A stretch of DNA of 64,000 nucleotides from Streptomyces griseoloalbus (lineage in GTDB: Bacteria; Actinomycetota; Actinomycetes; Streptomycetales; Streptomycetaceae). Positions 1 to 9,478 of the stretch are shown here, piece by piece (positions within the stretch are counted from its first letter, which is position 1; each line of letters opens with the position of its first letter). The stretch covers positions 62,001-126,000 of the forward strand of contig BMUD01000011.1 of assembly GCA_014650015.1 (NCBI GenBank), written 5' to 3'. The notes beneath the pieces were generated by a model, which did not search any database, had not been told where the DNA came from, and saw only the letters and a program-made list of their open reading frames with translations. The position numbers were made by a program, and so were the translations under genes.

Positions 1-1332
1 CTCCCGGTCGTCAACGCGACCGGCGTCGAGTCGGCGATCAAGATCGGTCTCGCGCTGAACTGCGAGATCGCCGAGTGGTGCCGCTTCGCCCGGAAGAACT
101 ACTTCTATCCGGACATGCCGAAGAACTTCCAGACCTCCCAGTACGACGAGCCGATCGCCTTCAACGGCTACCTCGACGTGCAGCTGGAGGACGGCGAGAC
201 CTTCCGCGTGGAGATCGAGCGCGCCCACATGGAGGAGGACACCGGCAAGTCCACGCATGTGGGCGGTGCCACCGGGCGGATCCACGGCGCGTCCCACTCG
301 CTGCTGGACTACAACCGCGCCGGCATCCCGCTCATCGAGATCGTCACCAAGCCCATCGTGGGTGCCGGTGAGCGCGCTCCCGAGGTCGCCCGGGCCTACG
401 TCCGTGAGCTGCGCGAGCTCATCCGGGCGCTCGGGGTGTCCGAGGCCCGCATGGAGATGGGCCAGATGCGCTGCGACGTGAACCTGTCGCTGATGCCGAA
501 GGGCGCCGACAAGTTCGGTACGCGCAGCGAGACCAAGAACGTCAACTCGCTGCGGTCCGTCGAACGCGCGGCCCGCTTCGAGATCCAGCGGCACGCGGCC
601 GTGCTGAACGGCGGCGGCACGATCATCCAGGAGACCCGGCACTTCCACGAGGACACGGGGTCCACGACCTCGGGCCGTGTGAAGGAGGAGGCCGAGGACT
701 ACCGGTACTTCCCGGAGCCCGACCTGGTCCCGGTCGCCCCGTCCCGTGAGTGGGTCGAGGAGCTGCGGGCCGGACTGCCGGAGCTGCCGCTGGTGCGGCG
801 CAACCGGCTGCGCGAGGAGTGGGGCGTCTCCGGCACCGACATGCAGGCGATCCTCAACGCCGGTGCGCTGGACCTCATCGTCGCCACGATCGACGCCGGT
901 GCCGACGCGGCCTCCGCCCGCAAGTGGTGGATGGGCGAGCTGGCGCGCAGCGCCAACGAGTCGGGCAAGGCGCTCGACGAGCTGGCGATCACCGCGGAGC
1001 AGGTGGCCCGGGTCACCGCGCTGGTGGCCTCCGGTGATCTGAACGACAAGCTGGCCCGTCAGGTCATCGAGGGCGTCCTCGCGGGCGAGGGGACTCCGGA
1101 CGAGGTCGTCGACAAGCGCGGTCTGAAGGTCGTCTCCGACGAGGGCGCGCTCACCGCGGCCGTGGACGAGGCCATCGCCGGCAACCCGGGCGTCGCGGAC
1201 AAGATCCGCGGCGGCAAGGTCGCCGCGGCCGGCGCCCTGGTCGGCGCGGTCATGAAGGCCACGCGCGGCCAGGCGGACGCGGCCCGCGTGAAGGAGCTGA
1301 TCCTGCAGAAGCTGGGCGTCGGCGAGGGCTGA
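1..1332 (+). CDS. gatB: Aspartyl/glutamyl-tRNA amidotransferase subunit B, 5' part missing
   Basis: GatB activates the misacylated Glu-tRNA(Gln) or Asp-tRNA(Asn), which GatA ammonia then amidates in the GatCAB complex. The reading frame is open from base 1, so the N-terminus lies outside the window; 443 codons remain. The stretch [20 protein letters not shown] is the hallmark of the GatB kinase-like domain, followed by the conserved HMEEDTGKS and [12 protein letters not shown] segments. The C-terminal 130 residues are the helical YqeY-like tRNA-binding domain, ending [10 protein letters not shown]. The TGA stop is followed directly by a strong hairpin, so gatB is the last gene of its operon, presumably after gatC and gatA upstream of the window. 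Identification is secure. Confidence 0.97.
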   Translation, partial: LPVVNATGVESAIKIGLALNCEIAEWCRFARKNYFYPDMPKNFQTSQYDEPIAFNGYLDVQLEDGETFRVEIERAHMEEDTGKSTHVGGATGRIHGASHSLLDYNRAGIPLIEIVTKPIVGAGERAPEVARAYVRELRELIRALGVSEARMEMGQMRCDVNLSLMPKGADKFGTRSETKNVNSLRSVERAARFEIQRHAAVLNGGGTIIQETRHFHEDTGSTTSGRVKEEAEDYRYFPEPDLVPVAPSREWVEELRAGLPELPLVRRNRLREEWGVSGTDMQAILNAGALDLIVATIDAGADAASARKWWMGELARSANESGKALDELAITAEQVARVTALVASGDLNDKLARQVIEGVLAGEGTPDEVVDKRGLKVVSDEGALTAAVDEAIAGNPGVADKIRGGKVAAAGALVGAVMKATRGQADAARVKELILQKLGVGEG

Positions 1333-1347
1333 TCCCCGGCAAGCCGC

Positions 1348-1383
1348 GAGAGGGGACGCATCGGGTTCGATGCGTCCCCTCTC
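1348..1383 (+). terminator. Terminator hairpin after gatB
   Basis: Perfect 16-bp arms (1348-1363 and 1368-1383) with a 4-nt loop. No long T tract follows, as is common in Streptomyces. It sits between two convergent genes and may stop transcription from both sides. Confidence 0.8.
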
Positions 1384-1419
1384 TCATGCGCTCAGCCTCC
1401 CGCGCTCAGCGCCGGCGCC

Positions 1420-2232
1420 TCACGCGGGTTCGGGGCGGCGCCCCACCACGCGTGCGAAGCCCAGCGTGCGGCCCTGGTCAGCGCGGAGCATCCGCGCGCT
1501 CTCCCGGCTCGCCCGCAGGTGGAACTCCTCCGTGCTCTCCTCGGCGACGACGTCGCACCAGAGCAGCCACTCCCGCCAGCCGTCGGTCAGCCAGTCGGCC
1601 GTCTCGACCTGAACGGCGCCGCTGCGGCTCCAGTGGCGGCGCCACCAGGCGGGGGAGTGGAAGCACCAGAACCCGGGGTCCCAGAAGGGCTTCATGTGTT
1701 CCGGCGGCTCGCTGCCCTCGATCTCCTCGGGCATCGCCGGGACGACGACGCCGATCCGTCCGCCGGGCTTCAGCAGCCGTGTCAGCGTCGGCAGGTACAG
1801 ATCGTCGGTACCGAAGTACTGGTACGCGTCGACGGAGACGATCGCGTCGAACGACTCCTCACCGAAGGGCAGGGCGTGCGCCTCGGCACGGACCGGCAGC
1901 ACCCGGTCCGCGACGCCCGCCTCGGCGATGCGGCGCGCGTTCTCGTCCGGCTCGATCCACAGGTCGTGCGCGATGACCTGGAGGTCGTACTCCCTGGCCA
2001 GGAAGACGGACGTCATGGCGCGTCCGCAGCCCAGGTCGAGCACGCGGGCGCCGGGGCGCAGGGTGTCGAGTCCGAGGGCCGGGGCGAGCCACTCCAGCAG
2101 CCACAGGGCGTGCGGGCCCATCGCGTTGTCGATGGTCCAGCGGGCGTCGTACGCGCTGCTGCGCGGGTAGCGCGGCAGGGTGAGGCGGCTAGCGAGGTCG
2201 TCGTGCGGGGTGTGCGAGGTGATGTCCGACAT
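1420..2232 (-). CDS. Class I SAM-dependent methyltransferase
   Basis: A 270-aa cytoplasmic Rossmann-fold methyltransferase. The SAM-binding motif I is VLDLGCGRAMTS at about residues 64-75. A second acidic motif (VIAHDLWIEPDENA) follows, then the motif IV region SFDAIVSVDAYQYFG and post-motif LLKPGGRIGVVVP. The C-terminal half is rich in Trp (FWDPGFWCFHSPAWWRRHW), which may shape an aromatic substrate pocket. The substrate cannot be told from sequence. The gene stands alone, convergent with gatB and with a long 5' region. The ATG start is the first in the frame and fits the domain length. Confidence 0.85.
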   Translation of the reverse strand: MSDITSHTPHDDLASRLTLPRYPRSSAYDARWTIDNAMGPHALWLLEWLAPALGLDTLRPGARVLDLGCGRAMTSVFLAREYDLQVIAHDLWIEPDENARRIAEAGVADRVLPVRAEAHALPFGEESFDAIVSVDAYQYFGTDDLYLPTLTRLLKPGGRIGVVVPAMPEEIEGSEPPEHMKPFWDPGFWCFHSPAWWRRHWSRSGAVQVETADWLTDGWREWLLWCDVVAEESTEEFHLRASRESARMLRADQGRTLGFARVVGRRPEPA

Positions 2233-2733
2233 CGGTGAACGGGCTCCTTGGGTCCGTGCAGAGGGAAAGGGTCACGTCGGAGATCGGGCGGACCGTCATC
2301 ACAGCACCTGCTTCGGCCGGGGCGGCGGGCTGCCGCGGAACGTCGGACCGACGGACGCTAACAGGTGGCGCGCCTCCCCGCACCCGGGTTTTCCGGGTGG
2401 CCCGAGGCGCAGCGCTCCCGCGAGCCCGGCCGCGCGGGCGGAAAGGGCGCGCGGCCGTCATGGCGCTGGTGCACCGGTGCGACGGACCGGCCGTAGAAGG
2501 TCCCGGTGCGGAGGGCGATGCGAGTGAGAGGTGTCACATCCGGCGGCACGGGCGGTGTGACGGCCCTGTGAGCCGCATCGCATCGGTGTGACTAAGTACA
2601 CGAAAGCGACAAACGATCACTATGGGCTGCAACAGTGGCAGTGCATTGCTCATGCGTTCTTTGCGGGTTGTTCGGTTCATACACGACTGCTCCCGGTCAA
2701 AGATCCACACTCAGTCACTCTGGGAGCACATTC
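2233..2733. other. 501-bp divergent intergenic region
   Basis: It separates the divergent methyltransferase and MMPL genes. The left half is ordinary high-GC sequence with a short CACCCGG/CCGGGTG hairpin near 2384-2402. The right part (about 2587-2720) is clearly AT-richer than its surroundings and must hold the promoter of the MMPL gene. No convincing coding frame is visible. Confidence 0.5.
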
Positions 2734-4980
2734 GTGGCAGCCCTCGCACGCTGGTGTGTCCAACGCCGTCTGATCGCCGTTCTGCTGTGGCTCCTCGCCC
2801 TCGGCGGGGTCGCGGCGGGCGCCTTCGTCGCCGGCTCCGCCTACTCGAACGACTACAAGGTGCCCGGCACCGAGTCCGGGCGGGCCACCCAGCTGCTCAA
2901 GGAGGGCTTCCCGGATCTCGGCGGTGACAGCGACACCGTGGTCTGGCACACGTCGTCCGGCAGTGTCCGGGACACCGACGTCGAGCAGACCATGACCGGC
3001 ACGCTGGACCGGATCGAGAACCTGCCCGGGGTGGCCGCCGTGAGCGGCCCGTACGACGACCAGGGCGCCGGCAGGGTCAGCGAGGACGGCCGCATCGCCT
3101 ACGCCACGGTCACCTTCGACGACCAGGCCAAGGACATCGACGCGGGCGAGGCCGCCGCCGTGGTCGAGACGGCCAAGGCGGCGCAGACCGACGGACTCCA
3201 GGTCGAGCTGGGCGGCAGCGCCGTCGAGCTCAGCGCATCCTCCGGCGGACACATCGCCGAGATCGTCGGCGTGCTGGTCGCCGCCGTCGTCCTCTTCCTC
3301 GCCTTCGGCTCGCTCGCCGCCTCGCTGCTGCCCATCGCCACCGCCCTGGTCGGCGTCGGAACCGCCTACGCGGGGATCGTGCTGCTGGGGCACGTCATGA
3401 CCGTCGCCGACTTCGCGCCCATGCTCGGCATGCTGATCGGGCTCGGCGTCGGCATCGACTACGCGCTGTTCATCGTCACCCGGCACCGACGCGGACTGAA
3501 GCGGGGCCTGACCGTCACCGAGGCGGCCACCAACGCCGTCGCCACCACCGGACGCGCGGTCGTCTTCGCGGGGGCCACCGTCTGCATCGCCCTGCTGGGC
3601 ATGCTGATCCTCCGGCTGAACTTCCTCAACGGCGTGGCCGTCGCGGCCTCCCTCACCGTGGTGCTGACCGTCGCCGCCTCCGTCACCCTGCTGCCCGCCC
3701 TGCTGTCGTTCATCGGCATGCGCGCGCTCAGCCGACGGGAGCGGCGCCGGCTGGCCGAGCACGGGCCCCAGCCGGAACTGCCGACCGGCTTCGCCGCCCG
3801 CTGGTCGGCCTTCGTGGAGCGCCACCCCAAGCTGCTCGGCGCGCTCGCGATCGTCGTCATGGCCGTCCTCGCGCTGCCCACCCTCTCCCTCCACCTGGGC
3901 ACCTCCGACCAGGGCAACGACCCGAAGACGTCCACCACCCGCCAGACCTACGACCTCCTCGCCGACGGCTTCGGCCCCGGAGTGAACGGCCCGCTCACCC
4001 TCGTCACCGAGGTCGACGGCGCCGAGGACCGGCTCGCCCTGGACAACATCGACGCCACCCTGCGCCAGACCGACGGCGTCGCGTCGGTGTCCCCGGTGGC
4101 CTACGGCACGGGCGGCGACACCGCGTACCTCACCGTCGTACCGGAGTCGTCCCCGCAGTCCCAGCAGACCAGTGACCTGGTCGACCGGCTGCGCTCCGAT
4201 GTGCTGCCCCGGGCCGAGGCGGGCACCTCCCTCGACGTGCAGGTCGGCGGCGTGACGGCCGGCTACGACGACTTCGCCGACGTCATCGTGGACAAGCTGC
4301 CGGTCTTCGTCGGTGTCGTGATCGGCCTGGGCTGTCTGCTGCTCCTGCTGGCCTTCCGGTCCGTGGGCATCCCGCTGAAGGCCGCCGCGATGAACGTGGC
4401 CGCCGTCGCCGCCGCCTTCGGCGTCGTCGTGGCGATCTTCCAGTGGGGCTGGGGCAGCGAACTGCTCGGCCTGGGCCGGGCGGGCCCCATCGAACCCTTC
4501 CTGCCCGTGATCATGGTGTCGGTCCTCTTCGGGCTCTCCATGGACTACCAGGTCTTCCTGGTGAGCCGGATGTACGAGGAGTGGCTGGAGACCGGCGACA
4601 ACCGGCGTGCCGTGCGCGTCGGCCTCGCCGAGACCAGCCGGGTGATCAACTCGGCGGCCGTGATCATGATCTCGGTCTTCCTGGCCTTCGTCCTCAGCGG
4701 CGACCGCGTGATCGCCATGTTCGGCATCGCGCTCGCCGCGGCCGTCGCCCTCGACGCCTTCGTCCTGCGCACCCTGCTCGTCCCCGCGCTGATGCATCTC
4801 CTCGGCGGCGCCAACTGGTGGCTGCCGCGCTCGCTGGACCGCATCCTGCCGCGGATCAGCATCGAACCGCCCGAGTACCGTGCCGCCCATGAGAGGCTGG
4901 CCGTCGCCACGGACGCCGAGGTGGCGGACGTGCTGGCGAGCGAGGAGCGGCAGCGGGATGTACGCGATACGGCTGGGTGA
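2734..4980 (+). CDS. MMPL-family RND transporter
   Basis: A 748-aa inner-membrane transporter with the duplicated MMPL layout: one N-terminal helix (RLIAVLLWLLALGGVAAGA), a large extracellular loop, five helices, a second loop (about 400-530) and a second helix bundle. Both halves carry the conserved transmembrane acidic motif, GLGVGIDYALFIVTRHR and LFGLSMDYQVFLVSRMYEE, expected to relay protons. The family exports lipids, siderophores and drugs; the cargo here is unknown. The frame is open further upstream to 2635. I place the start at GTG 2734, which has a GGGAG site 7 nt before it and gives the usual MMPL N-terminus. The 3' end overlaps the next gene by 23 nt, so the two are translationally coupled. 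Confidence 0.9.
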   Translation: MAALARWCVQRRLIAVLLWLLALGGVAAGAFVAGSAYSNDYKVPGTESGRATQLLKEGFPDLGGDSDTVVWHTSSGSVRDTDVEQTMTGTLDRIENLPGVAAVSGPYDDQGAGRVSEDGRIAYATVTFDDQAKDIDAGEAAAVVETAKAAQTDGLQVELGGSAVELSASSGGHIAEIVGVLVAAVVLFLAFGSLAASLLPIATALVGVGTAYAGIVLLGHVMTVADFAPMLGMLIGLGVGIDYALFIVTRHRRGLKRGLTVTEAATNAVATTGRAVVFAGATVCIALLGMLILRLNFLNGVAVAASLTVVLTVAASVTLLPALLSFIGMRALSRRERRRLAEHGPQPELPTGFAARWSAFVERHPKLLGALAIVVMAVLALPTLSLHLGTSDQGNDPKTSTTRQTYDLLADGFGPGVNGPLTLVTEVDGAEDRLALDNIDATLRQTDGVASVSPVAYGTGGDTAYLTVVPESSPQSQQTSDLVDRLRSDVLPRAEAGTSLDVQVGGVTAGYDDFADVIVDKLPVFVGVVIGLGCLLLLLAFRSVGIPLKAAAMNVAAVAAAFGVVVAIFQWGWGSELLGLGRAGPIEPFLPVIMVSVLFGLSMDYQVFLVSRMYEEWLETGDNRRAVRVGLAETSRVINSAAVIMISVFLAFVLSGDRVIAMFGIALAAAVALDAFVLRTLLVPALMHLLGGANWWLPRSLDRILPRISIEPPEYRAAHERLAVATDAEVADVLASEERQRDVRDTAG

Positions 4981-5515
4981 TGACGGAGCGGAACTGCGCC
5001 CCCTGGAGCCCTGGCACGCCGAGGAGTTCCTCGCCCACCTGGACCGGGGCCGCGACTTCATCAACCAGTACGTCCCCTTCGGCTCCAAGGCCACGGACGT
5101 CACCGGCGCCCGGGAGGTGCTCCGGCGGTACGCCGACTGGCGCGCGGCCGACACGGCCTCGCTGCACGGGCTGTGGCTGGACGACAGGCTCGTCGGCGGG
5201 GTGCTCACCCTCAACTTCGACGCCGGGAACGGCACCTGCGAGGTCGGCTGCTGGCTGGAGCCCGCCGCCACGGGGCGCGGGCTCGTCACCCGCGCGATGC
5301 GGGTGCTCATCGACTGGGCCGTCGAACAGCGCGGCATCCACCGGGTCGAATGGGTCGCCGCGGCCGGCAACGCGCCGAGCATCGACGTCGCCCGCCGGCT
5401 CGGCATGACCCGGGACGGGGTGCGCCGCGCGGCCCATCTCCACCACGGGGTACGGCACGACCTGGAGGTGTGGTCCGTCCTGGCCCCGGAGTGGCGCGCG
5501 CACAACGATCATTAA
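4958..5515 (+). CDS. GNAT acetyltransferase, RimJ/RimL-like
   Basis: A 185-aa acetyltransferase using acetyl-CoA, probably on an N-terminal or amino group. The N-terminus (LRPLEPWHAEEFLAHL) and the core (YEVGCWLEPAATGRGL-type motif A region, then VEQRGIHRVEW and NAPSIDVARRLGM) match the RimL branch. The ATG at 4958 lies inside the end of the MMPL gene and gives the normal family N-terminus. The upstream in-frame extension is out of family. Overlap with the exporter suggests one transcript, for example export coupled to modification, but that is inference. Confidence 0.85.
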   Translation: MYAIRLGDDGAELRPLEPWHAEEFLAHLDRGRDFINQYVPFGSKATDVTGAREVLRRYADWRAADTASLHGLWLDDRLVGGVLTLNFDAGNGTCEVGCWLEPAATGRGLVTRAMRVLIDWAVEQRGIHRVEWVAAAGNAPSIDVARRLGMTRDGVRRAAHLHHGVRHDLEVWSVLAPEWRAHNDH

Positions 5516-5550
5516 GCGGACTCTCAGACAGCGTCCGTACGGTGCGGGAC

Positions 5551-6111
5551 ATGGGAACCAAGACAGTGGACGAAACCGGAGCCGAGACCGGAGCCGAGAC
5601 CGAGCGCGACGAGACGGCCGCGGACACCACCGCGGCCGACGAGGGCACCGAAACGGAACCGGGAGCGCAGGACGACGCGCCCGAGACCGAGCGGGAGGCC
5701 GGGGAGGCGAGCCCGTCCGGTGTCGGACAGGGCGCCGCGGCGGTCGTCTCCGCGGCGCTCGGCGTCGTCTCGCTCACCGGCAGCTGGCTGGGCACGGTGG
5801 CCGCCGCGCGCGAGACCCTCGTGGGCCAGCTGGAGACGGCCGCGGACGCCGGCGTCGCCACCCAGGTCAAGGAGGTGTACGGCGATGCCTGGCAGACCAG
5901 TGCGCTGTGGGGCGGCCTGTTCGCGCTGACCGCGCTGATCGTGGGCGTGGTGGTGCTGGCGAGGCCCGCGTTCGGGACGCCCGGCCGGACCCCCCAGGCG
6001 CCCTGGATCAAGTCGGTCGCCTGGGCGGGTGTCTCGCTCGGCGTCATCGGACTGCTGCTCGCCGTCCTCAAGTACACCGACGTACTGCTGGGTCTGCCCG
6101 CCGCCGGCTGA
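5551..6111 (+). CDS. Small membrane protein with acidic N-terminal tail
   Basis: A 186-aa protein of unknown function. Residues 1-60 are a disordered, repetitive Glu/Thr/Ala tail (ETGAETGAETERDE). Three hydrophobic segments follow: about 64-86 (AAAVVSAALGVVSLTGSWL), about 118-137 (LWGGLFALTALIVGVVVLA) and about 155-178 (WAGVSLGVIGLLLAVLKY). It lies 35 nt after the acetyltransferase and may be in the same operon. The ATG is preceded by GGTGCGGG. A strong terminator follows. No named family was recognised. Confidence 0.75.
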   Translation: MGTKTVDETGAETGAETERDETAADTTAADEGTETEPGAQDDAPETEREAGEASPSGVGQGAAAVVSAALGVVSLTGSWLGTVAAARETLVGQLETAADAGVATQVKEVYGDAWQTSALWGGLFALTALIVGVVVLARPAFGTPGRTPQAPWIKSVAWAGVSLGVIGLLLAVLKYTDVLLGLPAAG

Positions 6112-6131
6112 GCCGGCGCACGTCACGACAC

Positions 6132-6161
6132 GAGGGGTCTTCGGAGGTCCGAAGACCCCTC
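6132..6161. terminator. Bidirectional terminator
   Basis: Perfect 13-bp stem (6132-6144 with 6149-6161) and a 4-nt loop, sitting between the convergent membrane-protein gene and kdgD. Confidence 0.8.
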
Positions 6162-6180
6162 ACGCGTGCGGGCGTGCGGG

Positions 6181-7110
6181 TCAGGAAGCGACCACGGCGC
6201 GTCCCTCGGCGATGATGGCCGCCAGTTCCTCGACCTCCTGCGCGGTCAGGGGCGCCAGCGGCGGCCGGACCGGACCGGCGTCGAGGCCCTCCAGCGTGAC
6301 CCCGGCCTTCACCAGCGACACCGCGTAGCCCGGCACCCGCTGGCGCAGCCGGACCAAGGGGTGGAAGAAGGCGCGCTGAAGGGCGTCGATCCGCTTCTGG
6401 TCCCCCTCCTCCACCGCGCGGTAGAAGGCGAGGGAGACGTCGGGCGCGAAGGCGAAGGCGGCCGACGAGTACAGCTCCACACCCAGCGCGCGGTACGCCG
6501 GCTGGCTCGCCTCGGCGGTGGGCATGCCGTTGAAGAACTGGAACTGCTTGCCGGTCCCGTCGAGTGCGTCCCGTACGGCGGGGATGATCCGCGCGACGAG
6601 GTCGAGGTCGCCGGTCCCGTCCTTCAGGCCCGTGACGGTGGGCAGCTGGGCGACCTCCGCCGCCGAGCGTTCGTCGAACCGCGCGTTGGCCCGGTTGTAG
6701 ACGATCACCGGCAGGTCGGTCTCCCCGGCGACTTCCCGGCTGTAGGCGACGAGCCCGGTGGCGGGTGCCTGGACCAGGTAGGGCGGCATGAGCAGCAGGC
6801 CGTCCGCACCGGCCTCGGCCGCGGCCCGTGCGAACCGCCGGGCCAGGCCGAGCGCGCCGCCGGCCCCGGCGTACACCGGGACGCGTCCCCCGGTCGCTTC
6901 GACGGCGGTCCGCACGATCGCGGAGAACTCCTCGACGTCCAGGGCATGGAACTCGCCGGTGCCGCAGGCGACGAACACTCCGCCCGGGCCGGCGTCCACC
7001 CTCGCAGCGATGTGCCGGCGCAGGGCGTCGAGGTCGACGTCACCGGTCGCGGTGAACGGGGTGACGGGGAAGAAGAGAACGCCTTCGAGCATGGGAGGTT
7101 TCCTACTCAT
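6181..7110 (-). CDS. kdgD: 5-dehydro-4-deoxyglucarate dehydratase (DapA superfamily)
   Basis: A 309-aa class I aldolase-fold enzyme that should dehydrate and decarboxylate 5-keto-4-deoxyglucarate to 2-oxoglutarate semialdehyde, the second step of glucarate/galactarate breakdown. FFPVTPF near the N-terminus and CGTGEFHALDVEEF are typical of this branch rather than of dihydrodipicolinate synthase. The Schiff-base lysine is in VTGLKDGTGDL, and IVYNRANARF carries the conserved Tyr. The start ATG overlaps the stop of the upstream dehydrogenase (ATGAGTAG). A second ATG six codons in has a better-placed AGGA and is a possible alternative. The neighbouring glucarate-dehydratase-like gene supports the call. 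Confidence 0.85.
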   Translation of the reverse strand: MSRKPPMLEGVLFFPVTPFTATGDVDLDALRRHIAARVDAGPGGVFVACGTGEFHALDVEEFSAIVRTAVEATGGRVPVYAGAGGALGLARRFARAAAEAGADGLLLMPPYLVQAPATGLVAYSREVAGETDLPVIVYNRANARFDERSAAEVAQLPTVTGLKDGTGDLDLVARIIPAVRDALDGTGKQFQFFNGMPTAEASQPAYRALGVELYSSAAFAFAPDVSLAFYRAVEEGDQKRIDALQRAFFHPLVRLRQRVPGYAVSLVKAGVTLEGLDAGPVRPPLAPLTAQEVEELAAIIAEGRAVVAS

Positions 7111-8137
7111 CGTGAGGGACAGCGCGGGCGGGGGACGGGGGTGCTGTGGCGGTGCTTCCGGCTGCCGCCGGGGCGCGGACCACGTTGCCGAGCGCGTCGC
7201 CGCGCTCCAGCCGGTCGATGTTGTCGGCGATCTCTGTCGCGCGGGCGGCGAAGGTGTCGGCCGTGTGGCCCGAGTGGTGCGGGGTCATCAGCACGTTCGG
7301 CAGGTCGTGGAAGGGCAGCCGGCTCGGCGCCTCGGGAGGGCCCGACCACCACACGTCCAGCGCGGCGCCGGCGATGGTGCCCGAGCTCAGCGCCCGGTAG
7401 AGCGCCTCCTCCTGTACCACCGGCCCCCGGGCCACGTTGACCAGCAGGGCCTCGGGGCCCATGGCCGCCAGTTCGGCGGGGCCGATCAACCCTTCGGTGG
7501 CGGCGTTCAGGGGGACGGTGACCACCACGACGTCGGAGTCGGCGAGGAGTTCGGGCAGACGGTCGTTGCCGCCGATCCAGTCGGGCCGCAGATCCGCGGG
7601 GAACGGCGCGGAGGGGTCGCGCCGTACGGCACGGACCCGCATGCCGACCGCCTGGCACAGCCGGGCGACCTCGGTGCCGGTCTCGCCGAAGCCGACGACG
7701 CCCACCCGGCGGCCCCGCAGCGTGGTCCCGAAGGGCAGCGTGGGATCGACCGCCACATTGCGCCAGCGTCCGGCGCGCAGCGCGCGGTCGGCTCCCAGGA
7801 CGTCCCGGGAGAGCATCAGGACCGACATGAGCACGTGCTCGGCGATGGAACGGCCGTGGTGGTGGGTGGTCGCGACCGTGACCCCGGGGTGGAGCGCGTC
7901 CATCGGGATGCCGTCGTAGCCGGCGCCCACGACATGGACGAGGCGCAGCCGTTCGGCGCGGCGCGCGTCCTCGGCCCGCAGCTTGGAGCCGACGTAGACG
8001 TCGACGTCGGCGATGGCCTCGGTGAGCCGCGCCGGGTCCCAGTCGAAGGACTCCAGCCAGTCGTGCCGTCCATGCGTGGAGGCCTTGAGCCGGTCGTGGA
8101 AGCGGCTCAGGATGCGGTGGTTGAGCATGATGCGCAT
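7103..8137 (-). CDS. D-2-hydroxyacid dehydrogenase (NAD-binding)
   Basis: A 344-aa member of the D-isomer-specific 2-hydroxyacid dehydrogenase family. The NAD-binding motif is VGVVGFGETGTEVA, the substrate-binding Arg is in NVARGPV, and the acid-base His lies in MTPHHSGHT. It lies between the glucarate-dehydratase-like gene (7 nt upstream) and kdgD (8-nt overlap), so all three are co-transcribed. In such clusters these enzymes reduce or oxidise 2-keto/2-hydroxy sugar-acid intermediates; the exact substrate is not readable. The C-terminal 25 residues (Ala/Pro/Thr rich) extend beyond the family core. Confidence 0.85.
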   Translation of the reverse strand: MRIMLNHRILSRFHDRLKASTHGRHDWLESFDWDPARLTEAIADVDVYVGSKLRAEDARRAERLRLVHVVGAGYDGIPMDALHPGVTVATTHHHGRSIAEHVLMSVLMLSRDVLGADRALRAGRWRNVAVDPTLPFGTTLRGRRVGVVGFGETGTEVARLCQAVGMRVRAVRRDPSAPFPADLRPDWIGGNDRLPELLADSDVVVVTVPLNAATEGLIGPAELAAMGPEALLVNVARGPVVQEEALYRALSSGTIAGAALDVWWSGPPEAPSRLPFHDLPNVLMTPHHSGHTADTFAARATEIADNIDRLERGDALGNVVRAPAAAGSTATAPPSPARAVPHDE

Positions 8138-8144
8138 CAGCCGC

Positions 8145-9419
8145 TCACCACCTGGGGGTCTTGGTGGAGAACGAGGGTTCGAACCGGCGCATGTAACCGG
8201 TGTCGTCGCGGTCGCGCAGCCCGCAGTCGAGGTACTGCTGGTGCAGCCGGGCGAGGGCGTCCCGGTCCAGTTCCACGCCGAGGCCCGGGGCCGTCGGGAC
8301 GGCGAGGCGTCCCTCGCCGAACTTCAGGGGCGTGGGGTCGATCACGTCCTCGTCCGGCCGCTTCCAGGGCCAGTGCGTGTCACAGGCGTAGGTCAGCCGC
8401 GGGGTCGCGGCGGCGAGGTGGGTCATCGCCGCGAGGCTGATGCCCAGGTGCGAGTTGGAGTGCATCGACATGCCGAGCCTGAAGGTCTCGCAGATCGAGG
8501 CGAGCTGCCCGCAGCGCCGCAGACCGCCCCAGAAGTGGTGGTCGGACAGGACGATGCCGACGGCTCCCTTCGCCACGGCGGGGGCGAGGTCGTCGAACGA
8601 CACGACGCACATGTTGGTCGCCAGGGGTGTGGGCGTCCCGCAGGCCACGGCGGCCATGCCGTCGATGCCCTCGGTGGGGTCCTCCAGGTACTGCAGGACG
8701 CCTTCCAGCTCGCGGGCGACGTGCAGCGAGGTCTCCGTGCTCCAGGCGGCGTTGGGGTCGAGACGCAGCGGGAGGTCGGGGAACGCCTTGCGCAGCGCCC
8801 TGATCGCCGCGATCTCCTCGTCCGGCGGGAAGACGCCGCCCTTGAGCTTGATCGAGGTGAAGCCGTAGGTGCCGATCATGCGGCGGGCCTGCTCGACCAG
8901 CCCCGCCGGGTCGAGCGCGGGGCCCCAGTCGTCGTCCTCCTGGCCCGGGTGTCCGGCCCACTTGTAGAAGAGGTACGCGCTGTAGGGGACCGAGTCGCGC
9001 ACCGCGCCGCCCAGCAGATCGCTGACCGGGCGGCCCAGCAGCTTGCCCTGGATGTCGAGGCAGGCGACGTCGAACGGTGACATGACCCGGTCCACGGCGG
9101 AGCTGCCCGTGACCATGCCGGACATGCCGTCGCCGCCCGTGGTGTCGGAGCCCAGCGCGCGTGTGGTGCGGGCGATCAGGTCGTTGAGGCTCCACACGTC
9201 CATGCCGACCAGCTCGTCGGCGGCGCGGCGCAGCCGCTCCAGATGCACCGTGCCGCCGTAGGTCTCGCCGACGCCGCTGACACCGGCCTCCGTGGTGATC
9301 TCCACGATGGTGCGCAGTGCGTAGGGCTCGTGCACGCCGACCGTGTTCAGCAGGGGGTAGTCCCGGAACGCCACGGGAGTCACGGTGACGTCGGCGATCC
9401 GCTCGGAGGTCCGAACCAT
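8145..9419 (-). CDS. Glucarate dehydratase-like enolase superfamily enzyme
   Basis: The enzyme is expected to dehydrate D-glucarate or a related aldarate to 5-keto-4-deoxyglucarate. The capping domain is followed by the barrel with the K-x-K catalytic pair (FTSIKLKGGV), metal ligands in LRLDPNAAW and YLEDPTEGI, the acidic/His segment VLSDHHFWGG and the general-base His in SMHSNSHLG. This is the GlucD subgroup pattern. The frame opens at 9434, but the ATG at 9419 (MVRTSERI) has AGGA 8 nt before it and is the better start, giving 424 aa. It heads the minus-strand operon with a 2-hydroxyacid dehydrogenase and kdgD. Galactarate or another aldarate as substrate cannot be excluded. Confidence 0.85.
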   Translation of the reverse strand: MVRTSERIADVTVTPVAFRDYPLLNTVGVHEPYALRTIVEITTEAGVSGVGETYGGTVHLERLRRAADELVGMDVWSLNDLIARTTRALGSDTTGGDGMSGMVTGSSAVDRVMSPFDVACLDIQGKLLGRPVSDLLGGAVRDSVPYSAYLFYKWAGHPGQEDDDWGPALDPAGLVEQARRMIGTYGFTSIKLKGGVFPPDEEIAAIRALRKAFPDLPLRLDPNAAWSTETSLHVARELEGVLQYLEDPTEGIDGMAAVACGTPTPLATNMCVVSFDDLAPAVAKGAVGIVLSDHHFWGGLRRCGQLASICETFRLGMSMHSNSHLGISLAAMTHLAAATPRLTYACDTHWPWKRPDEDVIDPTPLKFGEGRLAVPTAPGLGVELDRDALARLHQQYLDCGLRDRDDTGYMRRFEPSFSTKTPRW

Positions 9420-9454
9420 GAATGCCATCCTCATATGTAGTCGGCGTTCTCATT

Positions 9455-9465
9455 TGTAGACAGCT
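9455..9465. promoter_or_regulatory. Candidate GntR-type operator, copy 1
   Basis: TGTAGACAGCT lies upstream of the glucarate-dehydratase-like operon. The same 11 bases recur at 10680-10690 in front of the ABC transporter. TGT-AG-ACA is an inverted half-site pair of the kind bound by FadR-type GntR repressors. A related TATGTAG lies at 9434-9440. The function is inferred from the repeat and its placement. Confidence 0.45.
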
Positions 9466-9478
9466 TCGGGTGGTGGTG

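Noticed and set aside
2677-5505. Long open frame on the minus strand (942 codons) opposite the MMPL and GNAT genes
   Set aside because: It is the high-GC shadow of two well-supported plus-strand genes; it is Gly/Val/Asp/His-biased with no domain.
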